DNA of 64,000 nucleotides from Ascaphus truei (GCA_036426205.1 CM071568.1:119046245-119110244); one strand, 5' to 3'. Counted from the first letter of the stretch, positions 43,640 to 56,248 are shown. The notes: generated from the letters alone by a model not told the origin. Program-made: numbers and translations.

Positions 43640-43877
43640 GCCATATTTAAAGGCAACGTGTACTGCTAATCATTCTCTGTGTTGTTGGGAGTGAGAGAGA
43701 GAGAGACGCACAGAGCTGGCTGATTGAACATTTGCATATTGACGGAGAGACTTGTTGTGTATTGGGTGAGCTTTGTCCATTGTTGTTTTGTTTACATCTT
43801 TGTCTTGTTTTATATGTGGAAGTGTTTCGTGTGATTGGCTGTACATTAGTTGTCTGTTTTTTGTGAGTGCTGGAAGT
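43640..43877 (+). promoter_or_regulatory. Probable promoter and 5' UTR of Myb-like gene
   Basis: A TATA-like ATATTTAAAGG at 43645 lies about 230 bases before the ATG at 43878, with GCCCAATCAC (CCAAT-type) about 60 bases further upstream at 43587. This spacing is normal for a short TATA promoter inside a transposon. Start site not determinable. Confidence 0.45.
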
Positions 43878-46800
43878 ATGCCCGCAAAGCGTGGGAAGAG
43901 TGATGCTGGTGGGAGTGGGAGTGCTACTCATACGAGTACGCATCGGAGTGAACGTACTGTTCAGGGGAGTGATGTTGCTGGTGCACCGAGTGGTGTTGCT
44001 GGGAGTGGGAGTGCTGTTGCTGGGAGTGGGAGTGTTGTTGCTGGGAGTGGGAGTGCTGTTGCTGGGAGTGGGAGTGCTGTTGCTGTGAGTGGGAGTGCTG
44101 TTGCTGTGAGTGGGAGTGTTGTTGCTGTGAGTGGGAGTGCTGTTGCTGGGAGTGGGAGTGCTGGTGCTAGGAGTGGGAGTGCTGGTGCTAGGAGTGGGAG
44201 TGCTGGTGCTGTGAGTGCTGCTGGTGGCGCAGTTGCTGATGGGGTGGATGGTGGTGGCGTGCTTGCTGGTGGGCAGCTTTTGGAGTCTCTTCCATTGGAA
44301 GAAGGAGAGTCCAGTCAGCACCAGCCAAGCTCTGACCCTAAACCTGCTCGGAAGAAACGTGTGGAGAAGCCACGTAATCCTCGCTTCAATGACCAAGAAA
44401 ATACAGCTCTTGTCACTGGCATTCTGGAGCACTATGACAGTATATATGGACATTTACTAGGTAAGTGTACCTTTACATTTATTATTCAAATACATGTAAT
44501 CCTAGGTCATCTGAGTTTTGTTCATATGCAAATATGGGTTCAGAATATCTTTCTATGTTAATTAGTCTGGAAACACAGCTTTTTATCATGCCTTACAAGG
44601 ACAACTAATCACAGGCGGTCAATTTGCCATAACTGCATACAATATGAATGCAACCTTGCTTACATGTATAGGTTTAGTAGTGAATGCTCATGTGCTTCAC
44701 ATATTACACCTAAAACAGCATGTTTGCTATCTCTTTGAACAGTTAGCAGTGTAGGAAACTGGTGCTTCTATTATTATTAATTTACCTCATATATTTTATA
44801 TGTTTTTCAAGGGCGAACAAGTTCAGCAAGCAGAAAAGAAATGTGGGACACAATAGTCATTGGTGTCAATGCGTGTGGGAATCATGTGAGGGACAAGCGG
44901 AATTGTCACAAGAGATTTGATGATATTAGGTCCAAATTGAAAAAGAAAATACAACACCAACGCGTGCATGCTACTGGCACTGGAGGTGGGCCGACACCAC
45001 AACGTCTCATATTAAGTCCATTGGAGGAGCTGCTTCGGGCAAAATTACTTCCCGTCGTCGTGGAAGGCTTACCTGGTGACCGTGATATAGGAATTTATCC
45101 CTCACAATTTCCACCAGGTGAGAAATATTACTGTACTAGGCGTGTCGTTGCTTACAGTTATTTTGCATATTTACACTGCTTTTTATACTGTCTTCACAAT
45201 ATAAGCATACCTGCATCTATATATGTATATGTCTGATTCTGTATATATATATATCTCAAAATAGACATATATGTTGTAGTCCTACTAAAAGCAGTAACTA
45301 ATATAGCACGTGGCATTGTGTGCTCATTTACATGTGAATTCCCAAAATGCATTGCTGCAGTGGAAGCAATTGATGGTGGGCGAAGATGGGGAACAACAGG
45401 GTAGTACACATGTGTAACACATGTTAATGAGAAATTATTACTAGCTACAGGTACAGAACATAAATATGTATAATATTATTGTGTATTTTATTTATTTTAC
45501 TCCGACAAACATGACATTACTGCCTATTTTAAGCATGCATCAAATATATTGCATGCAACGGCCTACAAACATCACTTGCACTAACACATCTATAGTTGTT
45601 TATGAAAAGGTCCATTTTTGCTTTAACTCATATACAGACAGCATAATGAGGCACACGTAGCATATGTTATGTCATTGTTTTCATAACTTAAAAACTGCAC
45701 ACGACTATTTAGCTCATCTACCATTGTGTTAAAGCAGCTGCAATTAATATCTCATCACAGCATACACTTCAACAGAGGGGGTGGGGTTCAGCACACACAC
45801 TAATTACAGCCTCATTTTAGGGTCAACTTAGTTCACACCATTTTCACCTGTTTCAAGTAATTGAAAGGTGTGGCTGATTAGGCTTTTTGGGGAAGGGAAT
45901 ACCGTTCTTACAACCTGACTAGCACAACTGAAGTTAATCACACTCATTTGAAAGCTTCACTTTAGCTACTAAATGCCCCAACAACTCATTACTTATCAAA
46001 GCGTACGTCACACATTAGTTCACTCATATCTATAGTTGAACTACTATCAACGACACATTATCACACACTGCATGTGTTGTCTTGTTTAGTCACAGCCACA
46101 TTCATGTGTGCCACATCTTATATTAATGTACCACACATATCCTCTACCAAAAACAACACTTTTTGCAATATGACCACCTTCATGATAACCATTGTGAATG
46201 GTCATCTCATGATAGTTATGTACATTATGATACTGATATCACTACACAACATATGATTTTTATGTACAAATTTTATGTATTTATCCTCACGCATTACTGC
46301 AGGAACATAGTATGTTTTATGTTAGGGAACTCAAAAGTTCTAAGTACACAGGCATGTACATTCTTATTACAACTATTTATGTTCACTTTCACACACACAT
46401 TTTGGGTTAAGGAAATGATGCTGTTAGGTACTCATAAATACAGAACATACAATAACTGTTTGTTCAATATTTACACATGTAAATGTAAAACTTATGTTAT
46501 TGTTATATATAGTTGCCCCTGAAGGACATGTGTCACCTGAGACTGAACAAGTGTCTTCACCTGGGTCAGCCAGCTCAACACACCTAGAAGGTGAGTGTAT
46601 CAGTTGGTGGTTATATAATATGTGCTCTTCTATATGTTATGTTGTCATGTTCATTATTTGTTTTGCACATCTTCTTTAAATAGGATTACTTAGTGTCAGT
46701 GAAAATGAAGTGTAAGGCAACATGTATTGTGTTAGTGATGTTAACTATCATGTAGGAGTTGTGAGTTTACAGCAAGTTTTCATTCACTCATATTTCATAC

Positions 46801-48094
46801 TGAGTCCAAACATTATTCTTAAGTCAAGGTAGTTTTTAATGTGAGGTTATAAAACGTATGGAAACATGTTAGTTGTTACTTATGACACAGTAGAATTACA
46901 TAGTAACACAGCAGAGATTAACATGCCATTTAATAATGTGTACATTTATTTGTAGAACATGATGAAGAGGATTATGATGATGATGATGATGATGCCGCCG
47001 CCGCCACCATAGACACACAAATACAAGCAAGTGACCATGAAGAGGTTCCAATTGAAACTGTTTTACCACCAAATCGTGAAGCAAATACCACATATGATGC
47101 AATTGTAGCTTCTGAGGGAAAAATTGTGGAAGCAGAAAATCGTCGCCATTCTGACCTGATGACAGTGCTGGAAAGGATAATTGCACTGCAGGAAGAAACA
47201 GTTTCACAATTGTCACATCTCCACAGAGTCTTCATTGAAGTGCCTAAACAGTTGCAAAAAATCAACACCTCATTCGAAGCATTAGTTGTTCAGCAAACAC
47301 AAGCTAATTACTGGAGAATGACTAATGTACCACAATTCAACACCTCACAGGCAGGATCTGTTCATGCAGGTCAGTTTTCACCACATGCTTCTGATATTCA
47401 TTCACCAGGCCCAAATGTTACCGGTCAAGTAGCAGACATTGCTGTGCAGGTTCCTGACGACATCCTACCGCTGCCATCTGTACAAATTCAGCAGCTGACA
47501 CCTACAAAGGAGGCCACAAAAAGAAAACACAAGCAGTTACTACTGACCAGTTTTTGGTCAAAAACAACAAAAGACACACATGAAACAGACCAACCATCAC
47601 TTGTGCAGTGTCTACCAACTTGCTCACATGTGTCAGTGGGCACAAGCCCTGTCGGTGAGTCAGTGGGCACAAGCCCTGTCCGTGAACAGTCACTACCCAA
47701 AAGCCCTGTAGGTGAGTCACTGCCCAAAAGCCCTGTAGGTGAATCGCTGCCCAAAAGCCCTGTAGGTGAGTCACTGCCCAAAAGCCCTGTAGGTGAGTCA
47801 CTGGCCACAAGCCCTGTAGGTGAGTCACTGGCCACAAGCCCTGAAGGTGAGTCACTGGCCACAAGCCCTGTAGGTGAGTCACTGGCCACAAGCCCTGTAG
47901 GTGAGTCACTGGCCACAAGCCCTGCCCGTGAAGTGCCAGAGGCCACTCAAAGTGGCTCTGTTGTGGCTAAAGTTGGTGGCAAAAAAAAAAGGAAAATTCA
48001 AGAGACAACAAGCAGGCCTGTTACTCGCTCGCAAAAGGAAAAAAAGTTTTTTTTTTATAATTCACAAAATATGTCTTTGGCCTTGTTTTGTTGA
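43878..48094 (+). CDS. Myb/SANT-like DNA-binding protein, four exons, intact
   Basis: Exons 43878-44460, 44812-45117, 46513-46590 and 46956-48094 join with consensus GT-AG sites (TAG|GTAAGT, TTCAAG|GG, CAG|GTGAGA, ATATAG|TT, AAG|GTGAGT, TTTGTAG|AA). All introns are in phase 1, giving about 701 uninterrupted codons. Residues 1-120 contain a GSGSAVAGSGS-type repeat and an acidic patch. The Myb/SANT-like domain spans exons 1-2 (PRNPRFNDQENTALVTGIL, SRKEMWDTIVIGVNACG, CHKRFDDIRSKLKKKI) and is followed by LILSPLEELL. Exon 4 has an acidic DDDDDDAAAA run, a helical block (TVLERIIALQEETVSQL), about ten 9-residue SPVGESLPK-like repeats and a basic tail. Harbinger elements use such proteins to bind their ends and import the transposase; a domesticated host gene is possible. 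Confidence 0.8.
44000..44220 (+). repeat. GC/GT-rich coding minisatellite, exon 1
   Basis: Roughly 24-bp unit GGGAGTGGGAGTGCTGTTGCT repeated about nine times, coding for GSGSAVA-type octapeptides. The frame is kept, so repeat number varies in units of 24. Confidence 0.9.
45300..45425 (+). repeat. Dispersed repeat in intron 2
   Basis: Degraded third copy of the family seen at 861-972 and 35990-36180: GTGTGCTCATTTACATG and AATGCATTGCTGCAGTGG are the shared core. Confidence 0.5.
47635..47935 (+). repeat. 27-bp coding minisatellite, exon 4
   Basis: About eleven units of GAGTCACTGGCCACAAGCCC plus TGTAGGT, or the variant with CTGCCCAAA. They code for SPVGESLAT/SPVGESLPK nonapeptides; serine-proline sites recur in each. 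No unit breaks the frame. Confidence 0.92.
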
Positions 48095-48240
48095 CTTCAG
48101 ATTATCTAATTACTATTGTATGTATGCTGAAGACTGTGTTGTTTCCAAACTTTCAAGTATGTTCTTGTACACGTGAAGTTTTGGAAATGTTAACACTCCT
48201 AATTAATGAATAGTGTTATAAATATTGATGTATTAATCGT

Positions 48241-49007
48241 CTGTTCAGTAATGGTCCACCAGGAGCCAGTTGCTAAGTTTAGAGAAGCTGCCATTGACTT
48301 TGCAGCAAAACATTGCATTTGGGTGTGTTAATTGATGTAATCATTGCATGTGCATATTATTTTCATGCAATTATAAAAGCACCTATTTAACTGCAAACAT
48401 CTTTCTTGTACGTGTACAGCAGGATTTTGTGTTAAATATTACTTACCTTTGGTGGCCATTGTAATGTTGTCCTTTAATCATTTATGTGTTCTTGTTTCAA
48501 GAACATCTCTGAATTGATACTAATATATATGTAGTAGTTACTTTTGTTGACCTTGAAAACGAAACACAGGAATTTGTTAGCCATTGAGCAGAATCATTTT
48601 GATGAGCAAAGAACACAGAACTGCACACATCTTTTGTGCTACTCTGACATGGCTGATGAATTCGTTAACAATATGAATCCCCTCTTAGGTTATAAGTATG
48701 TAGCCATGTCACCCTTTGCCCCCTGCGACCCCCTCGGGAGCCTCCATGGGCACAAGCGATGCCGGGTACTGCCGGAGGCCAGCTTATTGTGGTAATGCAC
48801 TAGGTGTGCGCCTGTTTCTTTCTCTTTCCTCTATTCTCTATAATAACATAATAAATTAAAACGTATATAGATTAAGAAAAGAAAATATAAAACATGATTA
48901 TTTAAGACATTAAAGATTCATAGAAATAAATGATGACCAGTATGTCACTCCTTTTCTCCCAACAGCACTGACAAATGGCTGCTTATATTATATTTACTAT
49001 ATTGTGA
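48241..49007. other. Unassigned interval after Myb-like gene
   Basis: It contains a GC-rich block at 48700-48795 of LTR-like appearance and, on the minus strand at 48463-48446, an ATG followed by a GTAAGT donor (ATGGCCACCAAAG|GTAAGT). No second exon could be found for the latter. No Harbinger right end found. Confidence 0.35.
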
Positions 49008-50165
49008 GTGATGCGTGATCTCACAATATTTTCTCTTCTCCCTCTACCACATGCACGCTCGATCCTATCCCCTGATACCTTATCAGAACTCTTACTTCTG
49101 TCTTTGTCTCCACTCTCACCCACATCTTCAATTCCTCACTGTTCTCATGCACATTACCCTCTAACTGAAAACATGTGGTGGTCACATCTTTTCTCAAAAA
49201 CAACCTAGACCCAATGTTCCTTACTAACAGCCACCCTATATCCCTTCTGCCATTTGCCTCCAAATTGCTAGGATGTCTCGTGTTCTCCTGTTTGATCAAC
49301 TTTCTTATTCCCATGCCCTCCTTGACCTTTACTATCTGGCTTTCATACAGCTCACTCAACAGAGACTGTGCTTACAAAAGTAGCCAATGATCTACATGAA
49401 CCAAAATACCAATGTCACTTTTCCCTACTAATCCTACTCGATCTCTCTGTTGGTTTTAATAATGTTGATCACTCTCTTCTCCTTCATATTCTAAACTCTC
49501 TTGTTATCCGCAACAAAGCTCTATCCTCGTTCTCTTCCTACAGTACCTCCCCCATTGCACATTTTGTTTCTCTGTTGCTAACATTTTCGTTGAACTGCCA
49601 GTAGCTCAGAACTCTTTTCTGGGACCTCTCATTTTCTCTCTCTTCACACTATCACTTGGTGACCTCATCAACTCTTTTGGCCTTAGGTACTGTATCATCT
49701 CTATGCATATGATATGTAGATATATCTATCCACCCCTAATCTCACTCCTGCAATCCAGTCCTAAATCTTGTATTTCTTCCTGGCTATATCCTCATCGATG
49801 GTGCTCTACCACTTAAAACTTAATACGGTATGTCTAAAACTGAGTAGCTCATATTCCCCATAAACCTGGCCTAATATTTCCGTTCTACATCACAGTAAAA
49901 GGCACCAACTTGTATCCTGTCATCAAAGCACATTACCTAGGAGTAACATTTGACTTTTCCCTTCCCCATTCACGGCATGAATACAATTTGTCGCTTTTTC
50001 CTCTGTAATATTGCCATGACCCCTTTCCTCTGTCAAACTACTGCTGTCAATCTACTGCTACACTCTAATGCATGTCCTTATTTTCTCCTGTCTGGATTAT
50101 TGTAACATACAGTACTGCTAACAGACTTCCCAGCTTCTCAACTTTCTCATTTGCAGTCTATCAAA
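49008..50165 (+). mobile_element. L2-type LINE, copy C, old and truncated
   Basis: Same order as copies A and B but with many substitutions and indels: [54 protein letters not shown]. The region equivalent to the RT catalytic block is at 49690-49720 (tyrosine, then GCATATGATATG in place of the Asp pair). It breaks off at 50165 without the 3' end. It is clearly older than copies A and B. Confidence 0.82.
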
Positions 50166-50295
50166 AATTCTAGTAGAAAAATGGCTCCAAGAGCATGGAT
50201 CGTATTTGCCAGGTAATGAAAGAGAAAAAAGAAAAATATTTTACAGTCCCAATAGAATATTGAGAAATTGTATATACATGTAGTTTGTCATGGTA

Positions 50296-50340
50296 AGTCT
50301 TTCCACTGAAGAAACCAAGGTTTTGGAGAAACGTGTTTGG
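50296..50340 (+). ncRNA. Hammerhead ribozyme of PLE
   Basis: CUGAAGA at 50306-50312, AA, stem II CCAA-GGUU-UUGG (50315-50326), A, GAAA (50328-50331), CGUGUUUGGUA. All three core boxes are present; stem II is short but perfect. The surrounding sequence (about 50166-50780) is presumably PLE terminal repeat, with no coding part. Confidence 0.7.
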
Positions 50341-51769
50341 TATTTTGGACATACAGTAAGGAGCTTCTGTACATCAGCTCCTGCATGCGCAAAGTCTGAG
50401 GTGGATGCCAGTTGATTGAAAGTCAAAAGTTCCTTTAGGATTTTTGGTGTCCACCCAGCCACAGACAGCGCATGCATTTGTTCTTTTGGAGCTTCCATCC
50501 CAGAGTCTTTGCCAATTTAAGCAGAAATGGGTATACAGTATGGTGCACAGCCAAATAGAGTGGGTCAAAATAGAGTATAAAAAAAATTATTTTATTGGTA
50601 CCTGCGATATTTGGTCATGGCTTGATGTGCCTCCGAGGCTTAAAATGCTTTGGTCAAAGGTTTTAACTAAATGACCCTTTCTCAAGTGATATATAGGTAT
50701 TTCACTGTGAATTTTTGTCATATTGGATGAAGCGATGGGACTCTTTGTTTTTGTTGTATATAGTATATCACCCTGCATAATAAATCTTTTTTTCTTTATT
50801 CAAATTGTCAGCAGTTTCTAATTTTTTTAAGTTGCCAAACATTTCCTGGCTACATTTTGCCTTGTCTAATTGCTCAATTTGACAAGTACGATCTCTCACA
50901 GCTACTATAATCTGCCCCTAAATCTTGTTTGCTTTTTTACTCTGCGTTCCATATTGTATCTGTAAATTACACTCATAATTTTAATCCCTAGACTCTGTGG
51001 AGAATTAATCATTTATATCTTTAAACCATCAATCATATCTCATTAATGAAAATTGCATTTGCTGAACTGAAAATGTATTAACTTAATTCTCTCCAAATTA
51101 TGCCCCAAATATTAACTGATAACTGATAATCCATTAAGCACATTTTAATCAGTCTTCCATCAAAGTGTAGAACATACAAAGAAGCGAGTAAGTATTTTTG
51201 ATTAAATTAGTATAGTGTTTCTAATGATAAGTAAATTGGAATTAATACAGTACAGTATGCTACTAATGTAACCAAAACCTGATCTAATTAAGTAGCCCCC
51301 ATGTGATTTAAATACTGTAATACACTAAATAAAAAAAATCAAGTATTGGATTTGGAAAAAGAAGATGATTTTAATCTTTTGAAATATACATTATTGGTAA
51401 TTGAAGAATAATGTTTGCAAATCCAATTGTAGATTGGCATTTTAAAGTCTGACATAATTTTTCTACTAATGGCTTTTAAAAAAAAAAAATTTTATTTGAC
51501 CATAATATTTGATTATGATAGTGTACTATAGATAACATATGTAAACAGTAGCACAAAATAAAGCAAAAATATATAACTGATTATGGTAAATGTATTATTT
51601 TTTAAATGTAATATACAATACATACCTCCTTATATAAAATAATAATGACATAATGTTCATGTTTCAGACATTTAGGTATGATAATAAATAATAACATCTA
51701 GTGTGCTAAATTTAAAATGTACTTTATTAATTTTCTTTAAATATGTTCCCTGATTATTATTTTTTCTTA
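50341..51769. other. PLE remnant, then unassigned AT-rich DNA
   Basis: To about 50780 the sequence resembles a PLE terminal region. On the minus strand at 50690-50630 a CTTGAGAAAGGG...AACC block is reminiscent of a decayed ribozyme. From 50780 to 51769 it is AT-rich with no recognisable feature. Confidence 0.35.
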
Positions 51770-52491
51770 TGTATATAGCCTAGCCTTCTGGCAGCTACTT
51801 CTTTTTCCTGGGCCTTTCCTCTGTCAGTCCTGTTAGGGCAGGCAGTGGAAAGGTTTATTCCTACCGTAGGCTTGTGTGTGTATTACAGCCTTGGATGATG
51901 TAATCAGTATTCAACGGTGGGCCTAGCAATTTCTGAGGATGTCAATCTGAGGGCTGGATACTGGTTGGAACACACAGATGATAAATTCTGATATCCTCCC
52001 AAATTAGTCTGTTCTGTTCTGTTAAGAGAGAGGATGTAGTCAAGAGAGAGGAGAGAGGAGTTTCTTCCACCCACATATGAGGGGATGGGAGGGAAGAGGA
52101 GTAGGCCTGAATCAAGGCTCTGACTTATAATGAGAAAGAGAAATAGGAGATATTGAAGATGCAGTTATGAGAAATGCCTGTACTCTGTCATGTGAGCTGA
52201 CTGCAATAAACCATCAGAAAAGATCATGCTGTCTGTTACTGTCTCTGTGTATGGCGGAACGTCAGTAGGGGCCCATCCCCTGAAAATCCACAGAGGATCC
52301 CTGCTGGCTGGAGGCGCTGCATCCACTGAGACCAAGGTAATCTGTCCTTCCTGTCCTGTTTCTCCCTACACCACTGCAGAACACTCAGCCCTCCTATTAC
52401 CAACAGGTATGCAGCACCACCCAGCGTAGCAGAAAAGGGCATACCCCCCCTATCTCACTTAGGGGCAGGGGTAGATGGGCTTCATGTACAA
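51770..52491 (+). mobile_element. Solo LTR related to the 32.3-kb family
   Basis: It contains GTCAGTCCTGTTAGGGCAGG (compare GTCCTGTTAAGGGCAGG at 32380), AATAAACC at 52207 and GGAGGCGCTGCATCCACTGAGACC, matching the family block of the LTRs at 32330 and 38518. It ends TCATGTACA. The exact start (TGTATATAGCC near 51772) and target duplication are unclear. Confidence 0.65.
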
Positions 52492-53074
52492 TGTGGTTTT
52501 TGGGTGTTTTGATATAATCAAGCAGCTTCAGTAATTTTCCACGTCAGTTAAGGATATATTAAGGTTGATCACTGTCACAACTATACTCAATGCAATGGAT
52601 TACGTCAAAATCTTATGCGTTTCCAATCTTTCCTATGAGTGGACAGGAGCCATGACAACTCCATATTGGAAATCAGTGTCTAAAGGAAAAGCAACGACCA
52701 ATCTTTGAATGCCAATACTTCTACGTAATGCAATTTGGCATCTAAAGTTCTATTAAAAACCTTACAACAGTTAAATCTGTCCACTACAAATAGAGTGCCT
52801 GAGTGAGAAGTCCAGATACCACAACAGGTACAGTACTGTGTATCTGTAGTCATGACCAAAGGAAAAAGTAGGAGTACTAATATACTGTATATACATGCAA
52901 ACAAAATTAGGGTTGTCCACAGCACTCAAGAGTATTAAAAAGAATATTAAAAAGAGTATCACAAATAATTGGTTTATTGGATGGCTTGGTCCTTTTTTCT
53001 TAAAGTGCCAAGGCTGCCCAAAACATTGCCCGGTTGTTTTATTTTCTGTATTTTGTTAGCTTGAATAAAATGTC
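52492..53074. other. Unassigned interval
   Basis: AT-rich, with a minus-strand open frame at 52680-52925 that has no motif. A short direct repeat GAATATTAAAAAGA is seen near 52940. Confidence 0.35.
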
Positions 53075-54440
53075 TTCTTTTTTTTGTTTGTAAACTTGTT
53101 CTTTATTTGAATTTTCTGCAAGAAAGATGGGTGATGGTTGATGGGATACAGAACGAAAAGAGGGTGTTACTTTTAGTTTACATTCATTTGTATACATGTC
53201 TATGTAACAAATTTAATGGAGTAGATATTAATGACATCACTGTTACAGCAGGGCATAAAATAACTAGTACAAAAAATCAACTAATAAGGCTTGGAGAGGA
53301 GAAAAGAAAAAGTGTATTTGCTTTTAGAATATTTTTCCACATTCTGGCATATAGTAAATACATATTCCTAATCATACTGTACCTTTGCGGAATATGGAAT
53401 ACCCTCTGGGTCCGCCGTGATGTTTGTACGGGTTCAGGTCCCATTGCATTAAGATTTACAACTCTCCTATTTTGTGTTTTTCAACTTTGGAGAGTTCCCC
53501 GACATAGTTTCGCTTTTACTGCATCTGTGTCTGGCTGTTGTTCCTGTTTCCAGGCATTAGCTATTTCACATCGGCAGCTGAATATATATGTGTCAGTAGC
53601 TTATTTTCATTTCTTTCCATATGTTCAATTGGTCTGTATAGCAGAGCTGTCCAGGGATCTAAGGGGAAGGCAAACCAGAGAATTGCCTGTGCATACCATG
53701 TGTGGCCTTCCATAGCTTTGTAAACTTTGGACACGTCCACCATACATGTACAAATAATCCCTGCTGACCACATCCTCTTGAGCAAAGGGGTGACATGTTT
53801 CTGAAAACTGTGGACAATTTTTGTGGGGTATAATACCATTGGTGGAGCATTTTGTATGCATTTTCTTTAATTTAAACACATGTGAACTCCTTGCAATCCC
53901 TTCAAATATATTATCCCACTCCTTTTGATCTAATGTAATTGTTCTCCCAACGTCTCTTCCCATGTTATCATAAATTAGTTTTTTTTCTCAGTTTCTGTTT
54001 TAACAACCACTGATACGTTGTACTGTTGAGATCAGTCCTTTCTTATCCTCCCCCAAGAGACACATGTCCTCAAATACTGTATAGTCGTTATATGGGCCTT
54101 TGCTTCTTATGTGGTCCCTCAGTTGGAGATATCTAAAGAAGGCAGATTTATGTACCCAATTTCTCTCATTACTGTCTCAAATCCATTAATTTCTTTATTT
54201 GCCCATAAATCTTTTACGGTCATTATTCCTGCCTTGCTCCAATCTTTAAAATCTGTTGGCTCCATGCCTGGGGCAAAGCCGGGATTCTCAAATAGTGGTG
54301 TCATCTGAGATTTTAGGTTGGTCAGCCCATGTTTGAATTTCAAGGAGTCCCACATTTTAAGTGAGTGTTTACTCGATTCCAGAGGCATTGTCAGTTCGGA
54401 TCTTTCTTTCTTTGTTAATCATAACATCATATCTATGGTT
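53075..54440 (-). mobile_element. L1-type LINE, copy 3, 3' fragment
   Basis: Poly(A) as T-run at 53079-53090 with AATAAAGAACAAG in sense just upstream. ORF2 pieces on the minus strand: MPLESSKHSLKMWDSLKFKHG, TPLFENPGFAPGMEPTDFKDW (54388-54119) and, after frame breaks, LHQWYYTPQKLSTVF, LCSRGCGQQGLFVHVWWTCPKF. The latter contains the C-terminal cysteine/histidine motif of L1 ORF2. More diverged than copies 1 and 2. Confidence 0.82.
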
Positions 54441-56248
54441 GACTTTGAGAGCGTATCAGATTAAATTTCCACCCATTTTTTACTATGTTGTTGAACATTC
54501 CAGTGGGTAAATGTCTTCTTTTTAATACTATGTATGAAGTGCTGCGGACAACCCCAATTGTGTTCGTATCTGTTCGTGGTCACTTGAAGTGTAGCCAGGG
54601 ATTATTGCACACTGGCACGCTATAGTGGGGTATTATGTTATATTCTGTGTTATAATGCAATATTTTGTGTTACCAGTTAATTATTTAACTATGGCTACAT
54701 CTGTAGATACAGTTTGTAATACATGTGTCAGCAACTTTCCTTTATTTATAATGCACCAACATATTCTATATTGAAGTACATATAATAGATGCTTAATTAG
54801 TAGGTAGCATAAAATAGTTAATAGGATTATAAAATAAAACTTTGGGTTTCCCTACTTCCCATTTCCCACATTTGAATAGAATTCATTGTTTAGTTTCTAC
54901 CATGATACCCATGACCAAAATAAAGAAGACATTACTCTCATTACAGGGTTCACTGTAAGCAGCCTTGTCACTTCAACCCCACCAGCTTTTCTTTCCCGCT
55001 ACACCCATTGGTTTATTTTACAAAAGCATTTTAACAAAATGCTATACCTAGGGTGTCATTAATCTGGCACATCAATAATGAGTACAAGAAAATATTTTTT
55101 CCCCATTTATTTGAACATTGCTCAACTTTTAACAAATATGGGGAAGTCGTGTCCCAGCATTTTGAATACTTGGCAAAATGTTTAAGCACAGTGGTGACTG
55201 CAGGCAGGAAAGTAGCTGGGTTTAGAAAAATCCTGTCCTATTGTTTTATTTTAAATATATAAATCTAATCTTTTTAAGTTCTATTCTACTTCTCAAGCTG
55301 TAATTGAAACATTTATTTATTACACACATTTTTCTGTATCTTGATGTGATTTATTTCTTATACTCAATTGCAAATGTGATCAGCTGAATAAAAACACATT
55401 GACTTGAATGAAGCTTTGGAGTATATTGAATTACACCCTAAGTGATTATCTTTTTACTAATGAGATACAGCGATAAACAGGGTTTATATTAATACAAATT
55501 CAATTCAAGGAGATTGGAAATAAATTATGGTTATAATACACCCTGTTTTACTTAGAGACCCCCCATGTAGAAAAGCATCTGTGCAGGATGAAGAAGCAAA
55601 ATAATTGTATGTGTATTTTCAGGCATCTGGAACTTGTTTGCAGTGTGGATTAGTAAAAGCTGCATATCAATGGTACCTTCAGATACAATAACTTCCTCTG
55701 TGGAGAGAGTACACATGTGATTTGTTTACAAATCTACTTTACCCTTTGTTAGTGGTTTGACTCATCTTAAGAAGTTGGAAATAACAGTGATGAAAGGAAA
55801 TAAGCCTGATACTGTACATTCTACAGTACATCTATTAGACTTGCATCACAAAATATATCATACACACATACAGTTATTTATACATACAGTACTGTATTTA
55901 TTCTGAGCTAACATGGGTAAGCCTATAAGTAATTGTAATAGTTAATCTCAGGCTTTCTTTAACTTTAACATTTAGCTTTTTAGCATGTAACATAGGAACA
56001 ACACAACAAGGAACCTATGAACGCCTCAGAGAATGTAAAAGATTATTTTATCCCATTCAAGTGCTTAATTTCTTTGTATAGATGTTGGAGACACTGGTAT
56101 ATATTGAATGTGGACACTTGAACTTGTGTTTTAGTTCTAAAATTTTTTTATGTTTTAGTTCTTAACATTGTTGCTGTCTTTCATTATTCCAAAATTCGAT
56201 TTATTTTGGATTTGGATATGCAAAAAATTATGGAAATATATATCTTAT
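54441..56248. other. Unassigned AT-rich interval
   Basis: About 1.8 kb of AT-rich DNA with no open frame of interest, no matched terminal repeats and no simple repeat beyond short runs. Possibly old decayed repeats or unique intergenic DNA. Confidence 0.4.

Larger units (their letters stand above)
43387..48240 (+). mobile_element. PIF/Harbinger-type element, left end plus Myb-like gene
   Basis: The terminus GGGCCTCATGCAGTAAGC at 43387 follows TTA (43384-43386), the 3-bp target typical of PIF/Harbinger, and interrupts an L1 ORF. It is the exact complement of the end at 19738-19755. The Myb/SANT-like gene at 43878-48094 is the second protein such elements carry. I find no HARBI-type DDE transposase and no right terminus, so the right limit given is only the end of what I can tie to it. 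It may be a non-autonomous or partly deleted copy. Confidence 0.65.

Noticed and set aside
43647..44453. 268-codon threonine/serine-proline frame on the minus strand
   Set aside because: Antisense of the exon 1 minisatellite; the sense frame has splice sites and a DNA-binding domain.
47488..47946. 152- and 138-codon minus-strand frames of repeated nonapeptides
   Set aside because: Antisense of the 27-bp coding minisatellite in exon 4 of the Myb-like gene.
50625..50695. Additional hammerhead on the minus strand
   Set aside because: CTTGAGAAAGGG is present but the GAAA box is replaced by GACCAAAG and stem II does not close.
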